Notes under the pieces: model-generated | The model's database searches: none | The model's input: only the letters and a program-made list of their open reading frames with translations | What the model was told of the DNA's origin: nothing | Made by a program: the position numbers and the translations under genes | Shown: one piece after another, positions 21,056 through 28,626 of the stretch | How the letters are laid out: each line of letters opens with the position of its first letter | How positions within the stretch are numbered: the first letter of the stretch is position 1 | DNA from: Xanthobacteraceae bacterium | Lineage (GTDB): Bacteria > Pseudomonadota > Alphaproteobacteria > Rhizobiales > Xanthobacteraceae | DNA length: 40,270 nucleotides | NCBI GenBank assembly: GCA_031291445.1 | Contig: JARLJA010000045.1 | Span: forward strand, 1 to 40,270 | Direction: 5' to 3'

Positions 21056-21988
21056 TCAGGCTCCACCCGCTTCGGTGGCGACCCAGGCCTCGCCGCAGGC
21101 CTTGGCCAGTTCGCGCACCCGCAGGATGTAGCTCTGCCGTTCCGTCACCGAGATCATGCCGCGGGCGTCGAGCAGGTTGAAGACGTGGCTTGCCTTGATG
21201 CACTGGTCATAGGCGGGCAGCGCCATCAGATGGCGCTCGCGCTTGCCGTCCTGCCAGCCGGCCGTGAGATACTTCTGGCAGGCGCTCTCGGCCATTTTGA
21301 ACTGCTCGAACAACATCGCGGTGTCGGAATGCTCGAAGTTGTGGCGCGAGTATTCCTGCTCGGCCTGCAGGAAGACGTCGCCATAGGTCACCTTGTCGGC
21401 GCCGTCGCGGCCGTTGAAGTTGAGGTCGTAGACCCGGTCGACGCCCTGGACGTACATCGCCAGGCGCTCGAGCCCGTAGGTCAGTTCGCCGGCGACCGGC
21501 GCGCATTCGACGCCGGCGACCTGCTGGAAATAGGTGAACTGCGAGACCTCCATGCCGTCGCACCAGCACTCCCAGCCGAGCCCCCAGGCGCCGAGCGTCG
21601 GGCTCTCCCAGTCGTCCTCGACGAAGCGGATGTCGTGCAGCGCAGAATCGACGCCGATGGCGGCGAGCGACTTCAGGTAGAGCTCCTGGATGTCCGGCGG
21701 AGACGGCTTCAGGATCACCTGGAACTGGTAATAGTGCTGCAGCCGGTTGGGATTTTCGCCGTAGCGACCGTCCTTGGGCCGCCGCGACGGCTGCACGAAG
21801 GCGGCGTTCCAGCGCTTGGGCCCCAGCGCGCGCAGCGTGGTCGCCGGGTGGAAGGTCCCCGCCCCGACTTCCATGTCGTAGGGCTGCAGGATGACGCAGC
21901 CGTAGTCCGCCCAGTACCGCTGCAGGGTCAGGATCAGGCCCTGGAACGAGCGTTCGGGCCGCATGTGGTCGGGCAGGCTCTCGGTCAT
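21056..21988 (-). CDS. glyQ: Glycyl-tRNA synthetase alpha subunit
   Basis: This 310-aa class II catalytic subunit activates glycine and charges tRNA-Gly. Typical segments are [38 protein letters not shown] and [19 protein letters not shown] near the N-terminus, and [19 protein letters not shown] in the middle. ATG at 21988 ([15 protein letters not shown]) is used; a second ATG at MRPERSF is possible. The upstream 240 bp contain the promoter region. It is divergent from a 34-aa mini-gene at 22227. glyS follows at once. Confidence 0.97.
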   Translation of the reverse strand: MTESLPDHMRPERSFQGLILTLQRYWADYGCVILQPYDMEVGAGTFHPATTLRALGPKRWNAAFVQPSRRPKDGRYGENPNRLQHYYQFQVILKPSPPDIQELYLKSLAAIGVDSALHDIRFVEDDWESPTLGAWGLGWECWCDGMEVSQFTYFQQVAGVECAPVAGELTYGLERLAMYVQGVDRVYDLNFNGRDGADKVTYGDVFLQAEQEYSRHNFEHSDTAMLFEQFKMAESACQKYLTAGWQDGKRERHLMALPAYDQCIKASHVFNLLDARGMISVTERQSYILRVRELAKACGEAWVATEAGGA

Positions 21989-22226
21989 TGTTCGTTCTGG
22001 TTTGATTCAGGGGCGGGAACGGCGCGCGGACCGTATCGGCGCGGGGGTGTGGAATCAAGCGACGGCGAGGCAGCCCGGCCCCGGCCACAGCGGCCGGACA
22101 TTCGCAACAAATGTACCGAATCCATCAGGCTGGCGTTCACCGGCCCTGCATCCGGGCGGCGCGGTGTCGCCAATCGTTAGGATTCAGCCGCCTAGCCTGC
22201 CTCCATTGAAGACGAACGGAGGTCCC

Positions 22227-22331
22227 ATGGTCGTTCTGGAAATCATCGCGGCAGCCGTGATCACGCTGTCGCTGGCGGCGATGGTCAATGCCGATACCCG
22301 CGACACCCGGGTGCGGGTCACCCGCTCCTGA
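22227..22331 (+). CDS. Mini-protein of 34 aa with one membrane helix
   Basis: The product starts MVVLEIIAAAVITLSLAAMV and ends in a charged tail NADTRDTRVRVTRS. It has one hydrophobic helix, so it may sit in the inner membrane with the basic tail outside the bilayer. A strong Shine-Dalgarno GGAGG at 22218-22222 lies 4 nt before ATG 22227, which argues for real translation. I do not recognise a family. It stands alone, divergent from glyQ and followed by intergenic repeats. Confidence 0.55.
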   Translation: MVVLEIIAAAVITLSLAAMVNADTRDTRVRVTRS

Positions 22332-22348
22332 CGCTCGTATCACCGCTT

Positions 22349-22672
22349 CATTCCGGGGCTGGCCGCGTCAGCGGCCAGAGCCCGGAATCCACAACCACCA
22401 CCGGGAGTATGGATCCCGGGCTCGCCGCCCTATCGGGCGGCGCCCCGGGATGACGATCACGGGTTTGGTCGCGCTCGCACTGGTGGCTCGTCGCTCACCA
22501 CAACCACGGCGTCATTCCGGGGCGTGCGCGGCGCAAGCTGCGCGCGAGCCCGGAAACCATAGCCCCGGCGTCCGTGGTGGCCACCGAACTGGCCACGCCG
22601 CGTTTCAAATGAACACTGCGGAGTATGGATCCCGGGCCCGCCGCCCTATCGGGCGGCGCCCCGGGATGACGA
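22349..22672. repeat. Array of four family B palindromic repeats
   Basis: The 378-bp gap 22332-22709 is made almost wholly of these units: 22349-22391 (ATTCCGGGGCTGGCCGC with GCGGCCAGAGCCCGGAAT), 22405-22456, 22511-22560 and 22621-22672. The second and fourth are near-identical 52-bp copies (one mismatch seen). Each has GGATCCCGGG, the tip CGCCCTATCGGGCG and CCCCGGGATGACGA. Units alternate between an ATTCCGGGG type and a GGATCCCGGG type. No gene is visible here. Confidence 0.88.
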
Positions 22673-22709
22673 CGATGGTGGGGCGGGTACTTGGATCACC
22701 CATGCAGGC

Positions 22710-22901
22710 CTATTCCGGCCAGTAGGCGCCGGTCTTCGGATCGCGGCGCAGGCGGCGCACCGGCTCGACGCGCGCCTCCGCCATCCCGGCGGTGCGGATC
22801 CGATCCAGTTCGTCGTTCACCCGGCGTACTTCGCGCATCGCCCAGCGCACCAGCATGGTGCCGCCGAGGGCGCCGGCAACCGCAAGAATCAGGGGCGGCA
22901 T
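22710..22901 (-). CDS. Small membrane-anchored hypothetical protein, 63 aa
   Basis: ATG at 22901 gives MPPLILAVAGALGGTMLVRW, an N-terminal hydrophobic helix, followed by an amphipathic charged helix (MREVRRVNDELDRIRTAG). The C-terminus has LRRDPKTGAYWPE, a motif I remember at the end of short rhizobial membrane proteins. Orientation is probably N-out with a cytoplasmic basic tail (inference). The frame continues upstream to 22988 without a better start. No function is known to me. It ends 37 bp after the last family B repeat. Confidence 0.7.
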   Translation of the reverse strand: MPPLILAVAGALGGTMLVRWAMREVRRVNDELDRIRTAGMAEARVEPVRRLRRDPKTGAYWPE

Positions 22902-23000
22902 CGATCGATCCTCGATGAAAGCGTCAAGCTTTCCCCACGCCGGTGTCGCGATTGTGGCGAAACCGGGAGGACAGCTTGTCGCAGGCAAACGGCCCCGCGC

Positions 23001-23927
23001 CTACAGGCCGAAGCGCGCCCAGGTGGCGCGCGCGTCGAGCGCCGCGATCAGCCCCTCGGGCAGGTCGGCCGTCGCGCTCAGGTCGAGGCCGCCGGCCGAG
23101 CGGCGGCCGAACAGTCCGGCCAGCGGCCCGGTGGCCGGGGCGATCAGCGGGGTCTGGACCTTGTCGCCGTAGCGGGCCCGCAAGGTGGTGCGCAGGTCGC
23201 CGATGGCGTCCACCAGGCCAAGCTCGACGGCGCGCGCGCCCGCCCAGTATTCACCGGTGAACAGGAAATCGTCGGCGCCCTTGAGACGGCTGCCGCGCGC
23301 GTCCTTCACGAGCGCGATGAAGACGGCATGGATCTCCTGCTGGATCGCCTTGAGGCGCGCGACGTCGTCGGGCTTCTCCGGCAGGAACGGGTCCAGCGTC
23401 GCCTTGTGCTCGCCGGCGGTGTAGAGCCGGCGTTCGACGCCGATCTTCTTGATCAGCCCCTCGAAGCCGAACGATCCGCCGACCACGCCGATCGAGCCGA
23501 GAATCGAGGACGGATCGACGAAGATCTCATCGCCCGCGCAGGCGATCATGTAGCCGCCGGAGGCGGCGACGTCCTCGACGAACACCAGCACCGGCAGCTT
23601 CTTCTCGGCGGCGAGCTGGCGGATCCGCAGGAAGATCTGGCGCGACTGCACCGGCGAGCCGCCCGGCGAATTGATCACCAGCGCGACCGCGACGGCATTG
23701 CGCGTGCCGAACGCGCGCTCGAGCGTGCGCGCGACCGAGGCGAGCGAGAGGCCCGAGCGCATCGGCATCACCGCGCCGATCACGCCGGACAGCCGCACCA
23801 CCGGCACCACCGGCCGGCCGCGAAAGCGCTCGGGAAGCAGCAGGCGCGCGCGCGAGCCCAGGTGGCGGACAAACCCGGCCAGGCCGGGTTCGGGGGTGGG
23901 AGGCAGCTGCGGTTCGGAACTCGTCAT
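23001..23927 (-). CDS. S49 family serine peptidase (SohB/SppA type)
   Basis: This 308-aa protein has the S49 catalytic dyad: nucleophile Ser123 in DVAASGGYMIA and general base Lys175 in AGEHKATLDPF, 52 residues apart as in SppA. The core also shows VALVINSPGGSPVQS (82-96) and SILGSIGVVGGSFGF. Family members cut signal peptides or membrane peptides in the inner membrane. No strong N-terminal membrane helix is visible, so it may be peripheral or cytoplasmic. ATG at 23927 (MTSSEPQLPP) is preferred over an upstream start at 23984. No operon partner is obvious; the 63-aa gene follows 99 bp downstream. Confidence 0.93.
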   Translation of the reverse strand: MTSSEPQLPPTPEPGLAGFVRHLGSRARLLLPERFRGRPVVPVVRLSGVIGAVMPMRSGLSLASVARTLERAFGTRNAVAVALVINSPGGSPVQSRQIFLRIRQLAAEKKLPVLVFVEDVAASGGYMIACAGDEIFVDPSSILGSIGVVGGSFGFEGLIKKIGVERRLYTAGEHKATLDPFLPEKPDDVARLKAIQQEIHAVFIALVKDARGSRLKGADDFLFTGEYWAGARAVELGLVDAIGDLRTTLRARYGDKVQTPLIAPATGPLAGLFGRRSAGGLDLSATADLPEGLIAALDARATWARFGL

Positions 23928-24020
23928 GGGGGCTAGATAGATACGCCGGGCGCCGTTGTCACCACCGCCGCCGGGGGATCCCACAACGCGACGGATTTCT
24001 GTTGCATTTGCAGCCGCCGT

Positions 24021-24037
24021 CTAACCCCACATTAACC
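24021..24037. promoter_or_regulatory. CtrA-like box CTAA-N7-TTAACC
   Basis: CTAACCCCACATTAACC matches the CtrA consensus TTAA-N7-TTAAC at all but the first base. It lies 65 bp upstream of the 32-aa gene at 24102 and 94 bp upstream of the divergent S49 gene start. In alphaproteobacteria CtrA controls cell-cycle genes. One-mismatch motifs also arise by chance, so this is tentative. Confidence 0.35.
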
Positions 24038-24101
24038 ATTGCGACGTCTCCTGTCCGGAGCGCGCCATCGCGTGCCGCCGCCAAGCGCCGGAAGGGCAAC
24101 C

Positions 24102-24200
24102 ATGAAGATCACCCTGCTGTTCATGCTGATGAGCTCGCTGATGCTGGCGATCCGCCTGACCGCGGCGCAGAAGCCCGCGGCCGCGACGCAGCCGCAATAG
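24102..24200 (+). CDS. Candidate mini-protein of 32 aa, hydrophobic
   Basis: MKITLLFMLMSSLMLAIRLT followed by AAQKPAAATQPQ. It could be a very short secreted or membrane peptide: basic start, 14-residue hydrophobic core, Ala/Pro/Gln tail. GAAGGG at 24091-24096 lies 5 nt before the ATG. A CtrA-like box lies upstream. I do not recognise a family, and chance translation cannot be excluded for such a short frame. The converging methyltransferase gene ends 10 bp downstream. Confidence 0.4.
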   Translation: MKITLLFMLMSSLMLAIRLTAAQKPAAATQPQ

Positions 24201-24210
24201 CTCGGCCGCC

Positions 24211-24924
24211 TCAGCGCTCGATCACCAACCCCGGAGCGAGCACCAGCGGCGCGCGACCGCCCTTGACGGCGGTGAGCAGAATCCGGATCGCCGGCGCGGC
24301 CGCATCGGGATGCACCGGCACCAGCCGCACACTCCCCAATCCCCGCCCCACGGCGGCGAGCACCGCATCGAGCTCGTCGGCGCGCCAGATCAGCGTCAGG
24401 GCGCCGCCCGGCTTGAGAATGCGGCGCGCGGCATGGACCCAGGTCTCGAGCGTGGTCGCGCTGGCCTGATGGGCCCGTTCGCGCGCGGCCGAGGGCGAGG
24501 CCTGATGGCGGCCCTGCGCATTGAACGGCGGGTTCATCAGCACCACGTCGACGCTGTCGGGCGGTAGCCCCGCGGCCACGAAGTCGGCGGCCGGCGCGCC
24601 GACGTCCAACACCACCGCACGCGCGGCAAGGCCGTTGCGGGCGGCGTTCTCTTCAGCCAGCCCCGCCAGCGCGGCGTCGATCTCGACCAGCACCAGATCG
24701 AGGCCGCCGACCCGGCGCGCCAGCGCCAGTCCGGCGGCGCCGACACCGGCGCCGAACTCCACCACCCGGTCGCCCGGGCGGGCATTCGTCGCCGCCGCCA
24801 GCAGCATCGCATCGTGACCGGCGCGGTGGCCCCGCCTGGGCTGGCGCAGCAGCAGTTGCCCGTCGAGGAAACCATCGAGCGTGGTGGCGCCCTCCTCGTC
24901 CGCCGGGCCGGCCGTCGCGCTCAC
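24211..24924 (-). CDS. TrmN6-like methyltransferase (tRNA1(Val) adenine-N6 type)
   Basis: This 237-aa protein has a SAM-binding motif I VVEFGAGVGAAGLALA (54-69) and the motif IV NPPF (131-134) that marks N6-adenine and related base methyltransferases. N-terminal LDGFLDGQLLLRQPRRGHRAGHDAMLL resembles TrmN6/YfiC proteins, which modify A37 of tRNA1(Val). It overlaps the start region of the DUF2007 gene by 4 bp (ATGA), so it is translated as its coupled second gene. The assignment to tRNA is from family resemblance; rRNA or protein substrates remain possible. Confidence 0.85.
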   Translation of the reverse strand: MSATAGPADEEGATTLDGFLDGQLLLRQPRRGHRAGHDAMLLAAATNARPGDRVVEFGAGVGAAGLALARRVGGLDLVLVEIDAALAGLAEENAARNGLAARAVVLDVGAPAADFVAAGLPPDSVDVVLMNPPFNAQGRHQASPSAARERAHQASATTLETWVHAARRILKPGGALTLIWRADELDAVLAAVGRGLGSVRLVPVHPDAAAPAIRILLTAVKGGRAPLVLAPGLVIER

Positions 24925-25148
24925 TCGTCGGCCCGCAGCTCGTGGGCGAGGCCGGCCTCGGTGAGCAGCCGCCGGGCGGCGACGAGGTCGTCGTCGGCGA
25001 CCAGCAGGCGGCGCGGCAGCACCCCGAGCGAGCCTTCGATCACGCTCATGTTCTGGTCGAGAATCAGGTGGCCGATGGCCGCGGCGTCGAGCAGCGCCTC
25101 GACCGCGGACACCAGCACGATATCGTTGGTTCGCAGCAATTCCCGCAC
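24921..25148 (-). CDS. DUF2007 (putative signal transducing) domain protein, 75 aa
   Basis: The short protein begins MRELLRTNDIVLVSAVEALL and contains GHLILDQNMSVIEGSLGVLPRRLLVADDDLVAARRLL, a typical DUF2007 single domain with a ferredoxin-like fold as I recall. It is expected in the cytoplasm, with role unknown. It is first in a two-gene unit with the TrmN6-like gene (overlap ATGA). The divergent polyprenyl synthase start lies 113 bp away. This neighbourhood is, as I remember it, conserved among Bradyrhizobium relatives. Confidence 0.88.
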   Translation of the reverse strand: MRELLRTNDIVLVSAVEALLDAAAIGHLILDQNMSVIEGSLGVLPRRLLVADDDLVAARRLLTEAGLAHELRADE

Positions 25149-25261
25149 TAGCGCAGGTTCCTCGTGGGTTGGCGCCGCCCGAAACCCGGGGATTTGACGC
25201 CCCCGGCGCGATGCGGCAGTTTCAGGTCCGGCAAGGACTTAAAGGATCTGGAGATACGGGC

Positions 25262-26272
25262 GTGGCGGTGATTGTTCCCTTCGAGAGTCCCTCGACGGCG
25301 TCGATAGATGAACTGGTCGCGCTTGTCGCCCCGGACATGGAGCGGGTCAACGCCACCATCCTGTCGCGAACCGGCTCCGAAGTCACCATGATACCCGAGG
25401 TCGCCAACCACCTGATCTCGTCGGGCGGCAAGCGGCTGCGCCCGATGCTGACCCTGGCGATGGCGCAGCTCGCCGGCTATGCCGGCGACGGCCACATCAA
25501 GCTCGCCGCCGCGGTCGAGTTCATGCACACCGCCACGCTGCTCCACGACGACGTCGTCGACGAGAGCGAGCTGCGGCGCGGCAAGCTCTCCGCCCGCATG
25601 CTGTGGGGCAACGAGGCCAGCGTGCTGGTCGGCGACTTCCTGCTCGGCCAGGCCTTTCGCATGATGGTCGAGGTCGGCTCGCTGCGCGCGCTCGACATCC
25701 TGTCGGCGGCGGCGGCGACCATCGCCGAGGGCGAGGTCGCCCAGCTCGCCGCGGCCAAGAACACCGCGACCACCGAGGACGAGTATCTGGCGGTGATCCG
25801 CGGCAAGACCGCGGAGCTGTTCGCGGCGGCCTGCGAGGTCGGCCCGGTGATCGCAAGCTGCCCCAAGGCCGAACAGACCGCGTGCCGTTCGGTCGGCATG
25901 AATCTCGGCATCGCCTTCCAGCTGGTCGACGACGTGCTCGACTACGGCGGCAAGGCCGCCAAGCTCGGCAAGAACGTCGGCGACGATTTCCGCGAAGGCA
26001 AGATCACGCTGCCGGTGGTGCTGGCGTTCCGCCGCGGCAACGACGCCGAACGGGCGTTCTGGGTCCGGACGCTGGAGCGCGGCGAGATCGCGGCCGACGA
26101 CCTCGACCAGGCGATCGGGCTGATGGCCAAGCACCGTGCGCTGGAGGACACGCTCAACCGCGCCCACCACTACGGCGCCATGGCGGTCGACGCGCTGGCG
26201 CTGTTCCCGCCCTCGCCGATGAAGACGGCGCTGGAACAGGTGGTCGCGTTCTGCCTGGCGCGGTCGCATTGA
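25262..26272 (+). CDS. ispB: Polyprenyl (octa/decaprenyl) diphosphate synthase
   Basis: This 336-aa trans-prenyltransferase extends FPP with IPP to the long side chain of ubiquinone. Visible sites are GGKRLRP (55-61), the first aspartate-rich motif HDDVVDES (D96, D97, D100) and the second LVDDVLDYGG (D223, D224, D227), with GDDFREGKITLPV behind it. The start is GTG at 25262 (M/VAVIVPFESPS), because homologs begin there and GGAG lies just upstream; a longer frame from 25169 looks non-coding. Chain length probably 8-10 units, to be inferred from residues before the first motif (VEFMHTATLL). In Bradyrhizobium relatives this gene stands near ispE. Confidence 0.95.
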   Translation: MAVIVPFESPSTASIDELVALVAPDMERVNATILSRTGSEVTMIPEVANHLISSGGKRLRPMLTLAMAQLAGYAGDGHIKLAAAVEFMHTATLLHDDVVDESELRRGKLSARMLWGNEASVLVGDFLLGQAFRMMVEVGSLRALDILSAAAATIAEGEVAQLAAAKNTATTEDEYLAVIRGKTAELFAAACEVGPVIASCPKAEQTACRSVGMNLGIAFQLVDDVLDYGGKAAKLGKNVGDDFREGKITLPVVLAFRRGNDAERAFWVRTLERGEIAADDLDQAIGLMAKHRALEDTLNRAHHYGAMAVDALALFPPSPMKTALEQVVAFCLARSH

Positions 26273-26400
26273 GCCGCCGCACATCGGTTCATGCGAGCGT
26301 GTCCACGTCCGCGTGAGTGCTTGTTCTCCGGGTCGGGGTGAGGGGCAATTCCAGGCGCACCTGGACAAACGGGCTTGGAGAAACTCGGTCGCGGGGGGAC

Positions 26401-26460
26401 GCCCCCTCACCCGGATCGCGGCGCGATCCGACCTCTCCCCGCACTGCGGGGAGAGGTGAA
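26401..26460. repeat. CCTCACCCGGATC/GGGGAGAGGTGA palindromic repeat
   Basis: The unit contains CGGATCGCGGCGCGATCCG (a self-complementary stem) and CCTCTCCCCGC/GCGGGGAGAGG. A partner-like piece CGGGTCGGGGTGAGGGG lies at 26329-26344. It fills most of the 193-bp gap after the polyprenyl synthase stop and ends 6 bp before the end of the next gene, with which it converges. It may act as a terminator for both (inference). Confidence 0.75.
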
Positions 26461-26465
26461 CGCCG

Positions 26466-26714
26466 TCAGAACCGGTTCGTCCGCTGATCGTCATCGTATG
26501 GCAGCAGCATGACTGCAATGCCCATCTGCGCACTGGCCAAGGTGAGGCCCAGCAGAAATGTCAGGAGCCCGCGGATCAGCCATCCTCGCTCCGCGCTGCC
26601 GGTCAATGTGCCAACCTGGGCGACATCGAATCCGACAATGATGGCAACGGTCGCTCCGGCCATCACAAATCCGATCAGCGCATGCTTCGCGAGGAAGCGA
26701 ACCAGATGCGGCAT
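26466..26714 (-). CDS. Small two-helix membrane protein, 82 aa
   Basis: The product is MPHLVRFLAKHALIGFVMAG and so on, with two hydrophobic segments at about residues 13-30 and 48-71 (LLTFLLGLTLASAQMGIAV) and a polar tail PYDDDQRTNRF. It should be an inner-membrane protein. Similar short proteins exist in rhizobia as I remember, with no known role. It is the last gene before the accessory cluster; the next 656 bp have none I can support. Confidence 0.7.
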   Translation of the reverse strand: MPHLVRFLAKHALIGFVMAGATVAIIVGFDVAQVGTLTGSAERGWLIRGLLTFLLGLTLASAQMGIAVMLLPYDDDQRTNRF

Positions 26715-27370
26715 GCCGAGCGCTCCACAGGTGGAAACGAGATTCGCAAGCGAACCGCCGGGAATGCTCGAGGCGAGCGCCAGCCTCTCGAACCTCTACC
26801 GCGGCAGTCCTTGTCGGACAACATTGCAGCTTCCCGGGGTTTGCGAATTCGCACGGCCAATTCGGGGCTCGCGGCCGCAGCGATGGCAAGCTGCGTTCAT
26901 GATGCGCTTCGCGCCCGCGGCGTGAATGATTATTTTCTCGCGCATCGAACGTCCGTAGATGAAACCTGCCTGCGGCAGTGCGATGGCGTGCAAGCTTTTC
27001 CAAGTGTGCGTTCATTCACGGAAAGCTGTGGACTTTGAAGAGTGGCCGCCGTTAGCTGTGCTGCATAGCAGCAAACAAGCACACCCGTGATGACGATGCG
27101 CAAAGAGGTTTCGCAGACCAGGCTCTCCACCTTTGTGGGCAGAACCGGCGTCGCACGCATCGATCGCCGCCGCGAAAAGGCCGCGCGTGGAGTGCGCAAC
27201 ATGCACGGCGCCGGTCAGCGGCCAGGCCGGAGCCACGTGCAAGAATAGAAGTACCGTCCAATGGACAAAATAGACACATCGGCAATCCCAGGGCCGCGGC
27301 GCCTGCGTTGGAGCGCGGGTCTCCGAGTTCCCGCCCTGCCCCGTAGTCACCTTTCAAGGCACCTTTCGAG
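26715..27370. other. Gene-poor spacer ahead of the organosulfur cluster
   Basis: No gene can be supported in this 656-bp stretch. A minus-strand frame at 26930-27160 (LRIVITGVLVCCYAAQLTAA inside) looks like a signal peptide but has no convincing start or ribosome site. An 11-bp inverted repeat GTCCAATGGAC at 27257-27267, 104 bp before the first cluster gene, is a possible operator. It differs from other gaps in having none of the palindromic repeats, which fits newly joined DNA (inference). Confidence 0.5.
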
Positions 27371-28615
27371 ATGACACCTCCTTTCGTCAACCAGAGCCCC
27401 GTCGGATCGGAGCAAAGGCTTCCTCCGGCGCCCTCCCGCCCGCATCTGATCTCCTCCGACGCCGAGGCGATCGAGATCGCACGCGCGCTCGCCGCCCGGC
27501 TGGCCGAGGGCGCCTCCGCGCGCGATCGCGACCGCATCCTGCCCTGGGAAGAGATCGAGCTCTTCACCGCGAGCGGCCTCGGCGGCATCACCGTGCCTCG
27601 CCACTTCGGCGGACCTGACGTCTCGCACCAGACCCTGGCCCGCGTCTTCGCGATCCTCGCCGCCGCCGACGCATCGGTCGCCCAGATCCCGCAAAACCAG
27701 TTCGGCGTCCTCGCCCTCCTACGCGAGGCCGCAAGCCCCGCGCAGCAGGCGCGGATCTACGGCGACGTCCTGGCCGGTCACCGGATCGGGAACGCCGGGC
27801 CCGAGCGGCACGGCCGCGCCATCACCCATGTGACGACGCGGCTGACGCGGCGGGACGGGGGGCTGAGGCTCAGCGGCCAGCGCTACTATTCGACCGGGTC
27901 GATCTTCGCCCACTGGATCCCGACCCGCGCCGTCGACGAGGCGGACCGGCCGGTGCTCGCCTGGGTGCGGCGCGACGCGCCCGGCGTGCAGGTCGTGGAC
28001 GACTGGGAGGCGTTTGGCCAGAACACGACGGCAAGCGGCACGGTGATCTTCGAGGCGGCCCCGGTCGACGAGGAGCTTCTGATCGACCTCATACCGCTCG
28101 CCTCGCGGCCGGGCCTCGGCGGTCCGCATTCGCAGATCATCCAGGCCGCAATCGATGCCGGAATCGCGGCCGGCGCGGTGGAGGCCGCGCTCGACTTCGT
28201 GCGCACGAAAACCCGCCCCTGGCCGTTCACGGTCGAGACCGCAACCGAGGATCCCTACATCATCGGCGAGGTGGGTCGGCTGGAACTCGATCTGCACGCC
28301 GCCGAGGAGGTGCTGGCGCGCGCCGGCCGCACGCTCGACCGGATCGCCGCGGCGCCGGTGACGGCCGAGAGCTCGGCCGAAGCCTCGGTCGCCGTGGCGG
28401 AGGCCAAGATTCTGACCACCGAGATCGCGCTCGAGGCCTCGGAGCGGCTCCTCGAACTCGCCGGATCCTCGGCCACGCGCGAGGGCTACAACCTCGGACG
28501 GTTCTGGCGCGATGCACGGGTGCATACGCTCCATGACCCCGTGCGCTGGAAATATCATCTGCTCGGCAATTACACGCTGAACGGCGCACTGCCGCCGCGG
28601 CATCAGTGGAACTGA
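27371..28615 (+). CDS. SfnB-family sulfur acquisition oxidoreductase (acyl-CoA dehydrogenase-like), first copy
   Basis: This 414-aa flavoprotein has the acyl-CoA dehydrogenase fold: an N-terminal helical domain (about 30-145, ILPWEEIELFTASGLGGITV), a beta middle domain (GQRYYSTGSIFAHWIPTRAV) and a C-terminal four-helix bundle ending HTLHDPVRWKYHLLGNYTLN. SfnB proteins take part in dimethyl sulfone and sulfonate use and are thought to use reduced FMN. The tail LHDPVRWKYH is shared with the next gene, so the two are tandem paralogs. It is first in a five-gene operon. The gap to the next gene is 11 bp. The catalytic glutamate of true acyl-CoA dehydrogenases is not evident. Confidence 0.88.
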   Translation: MTPPFVNQSPVGSEQRLPPAPSRPHLISSDAEAIEIARALAARLAEGASARDRDRILPWEEIELFTASGLGGITVPRHFGGPDVSHQTLARVFAILAAADASVAQIPQNQFGVLALLREAASPAQQARIYGDVLAGHRIGNAGPERHGRAITHVTTRLTRRDGGLRLSGQRYYSTGSIFAHWIPTRAVDEADRPVLAWVRRDAPGVQVVDDWEAFGQNTTASGTVIFEAAPVDEELLIDLIPLASRPGLGGPHSQIIQAAIDAGIAAGAVEAALDFVRTKTRPWPFTVETATEDPYIIGEVGRLELDLHAAEEVLARAGRTLDRIAAAPVTAESSAEASVAVAEAKILTTEIALEASERLLELAGSSATREGYNLGRFWRDARVHTLHDPVRWKYHLLGNYTLNGALPPRHQWN

Positions 28616-28626
28616 GAGGCAGGCCG

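Noticed and set aside
22405-22672. CRISPR-like array (regularly spaced near-identical units)
   Set aside because: Units are palindromic, only two are near-identical, the spacer is another repeat type, and no cas genes are present.
27230-27370. Sigma-54 promoter before the sulfur operon, as for some Pseudomonas sfn genes
   Set aside because: No GG-N10-GC element of the right spacing was found; GGAGCCACGTGC has only 8 bases between GG and GC.
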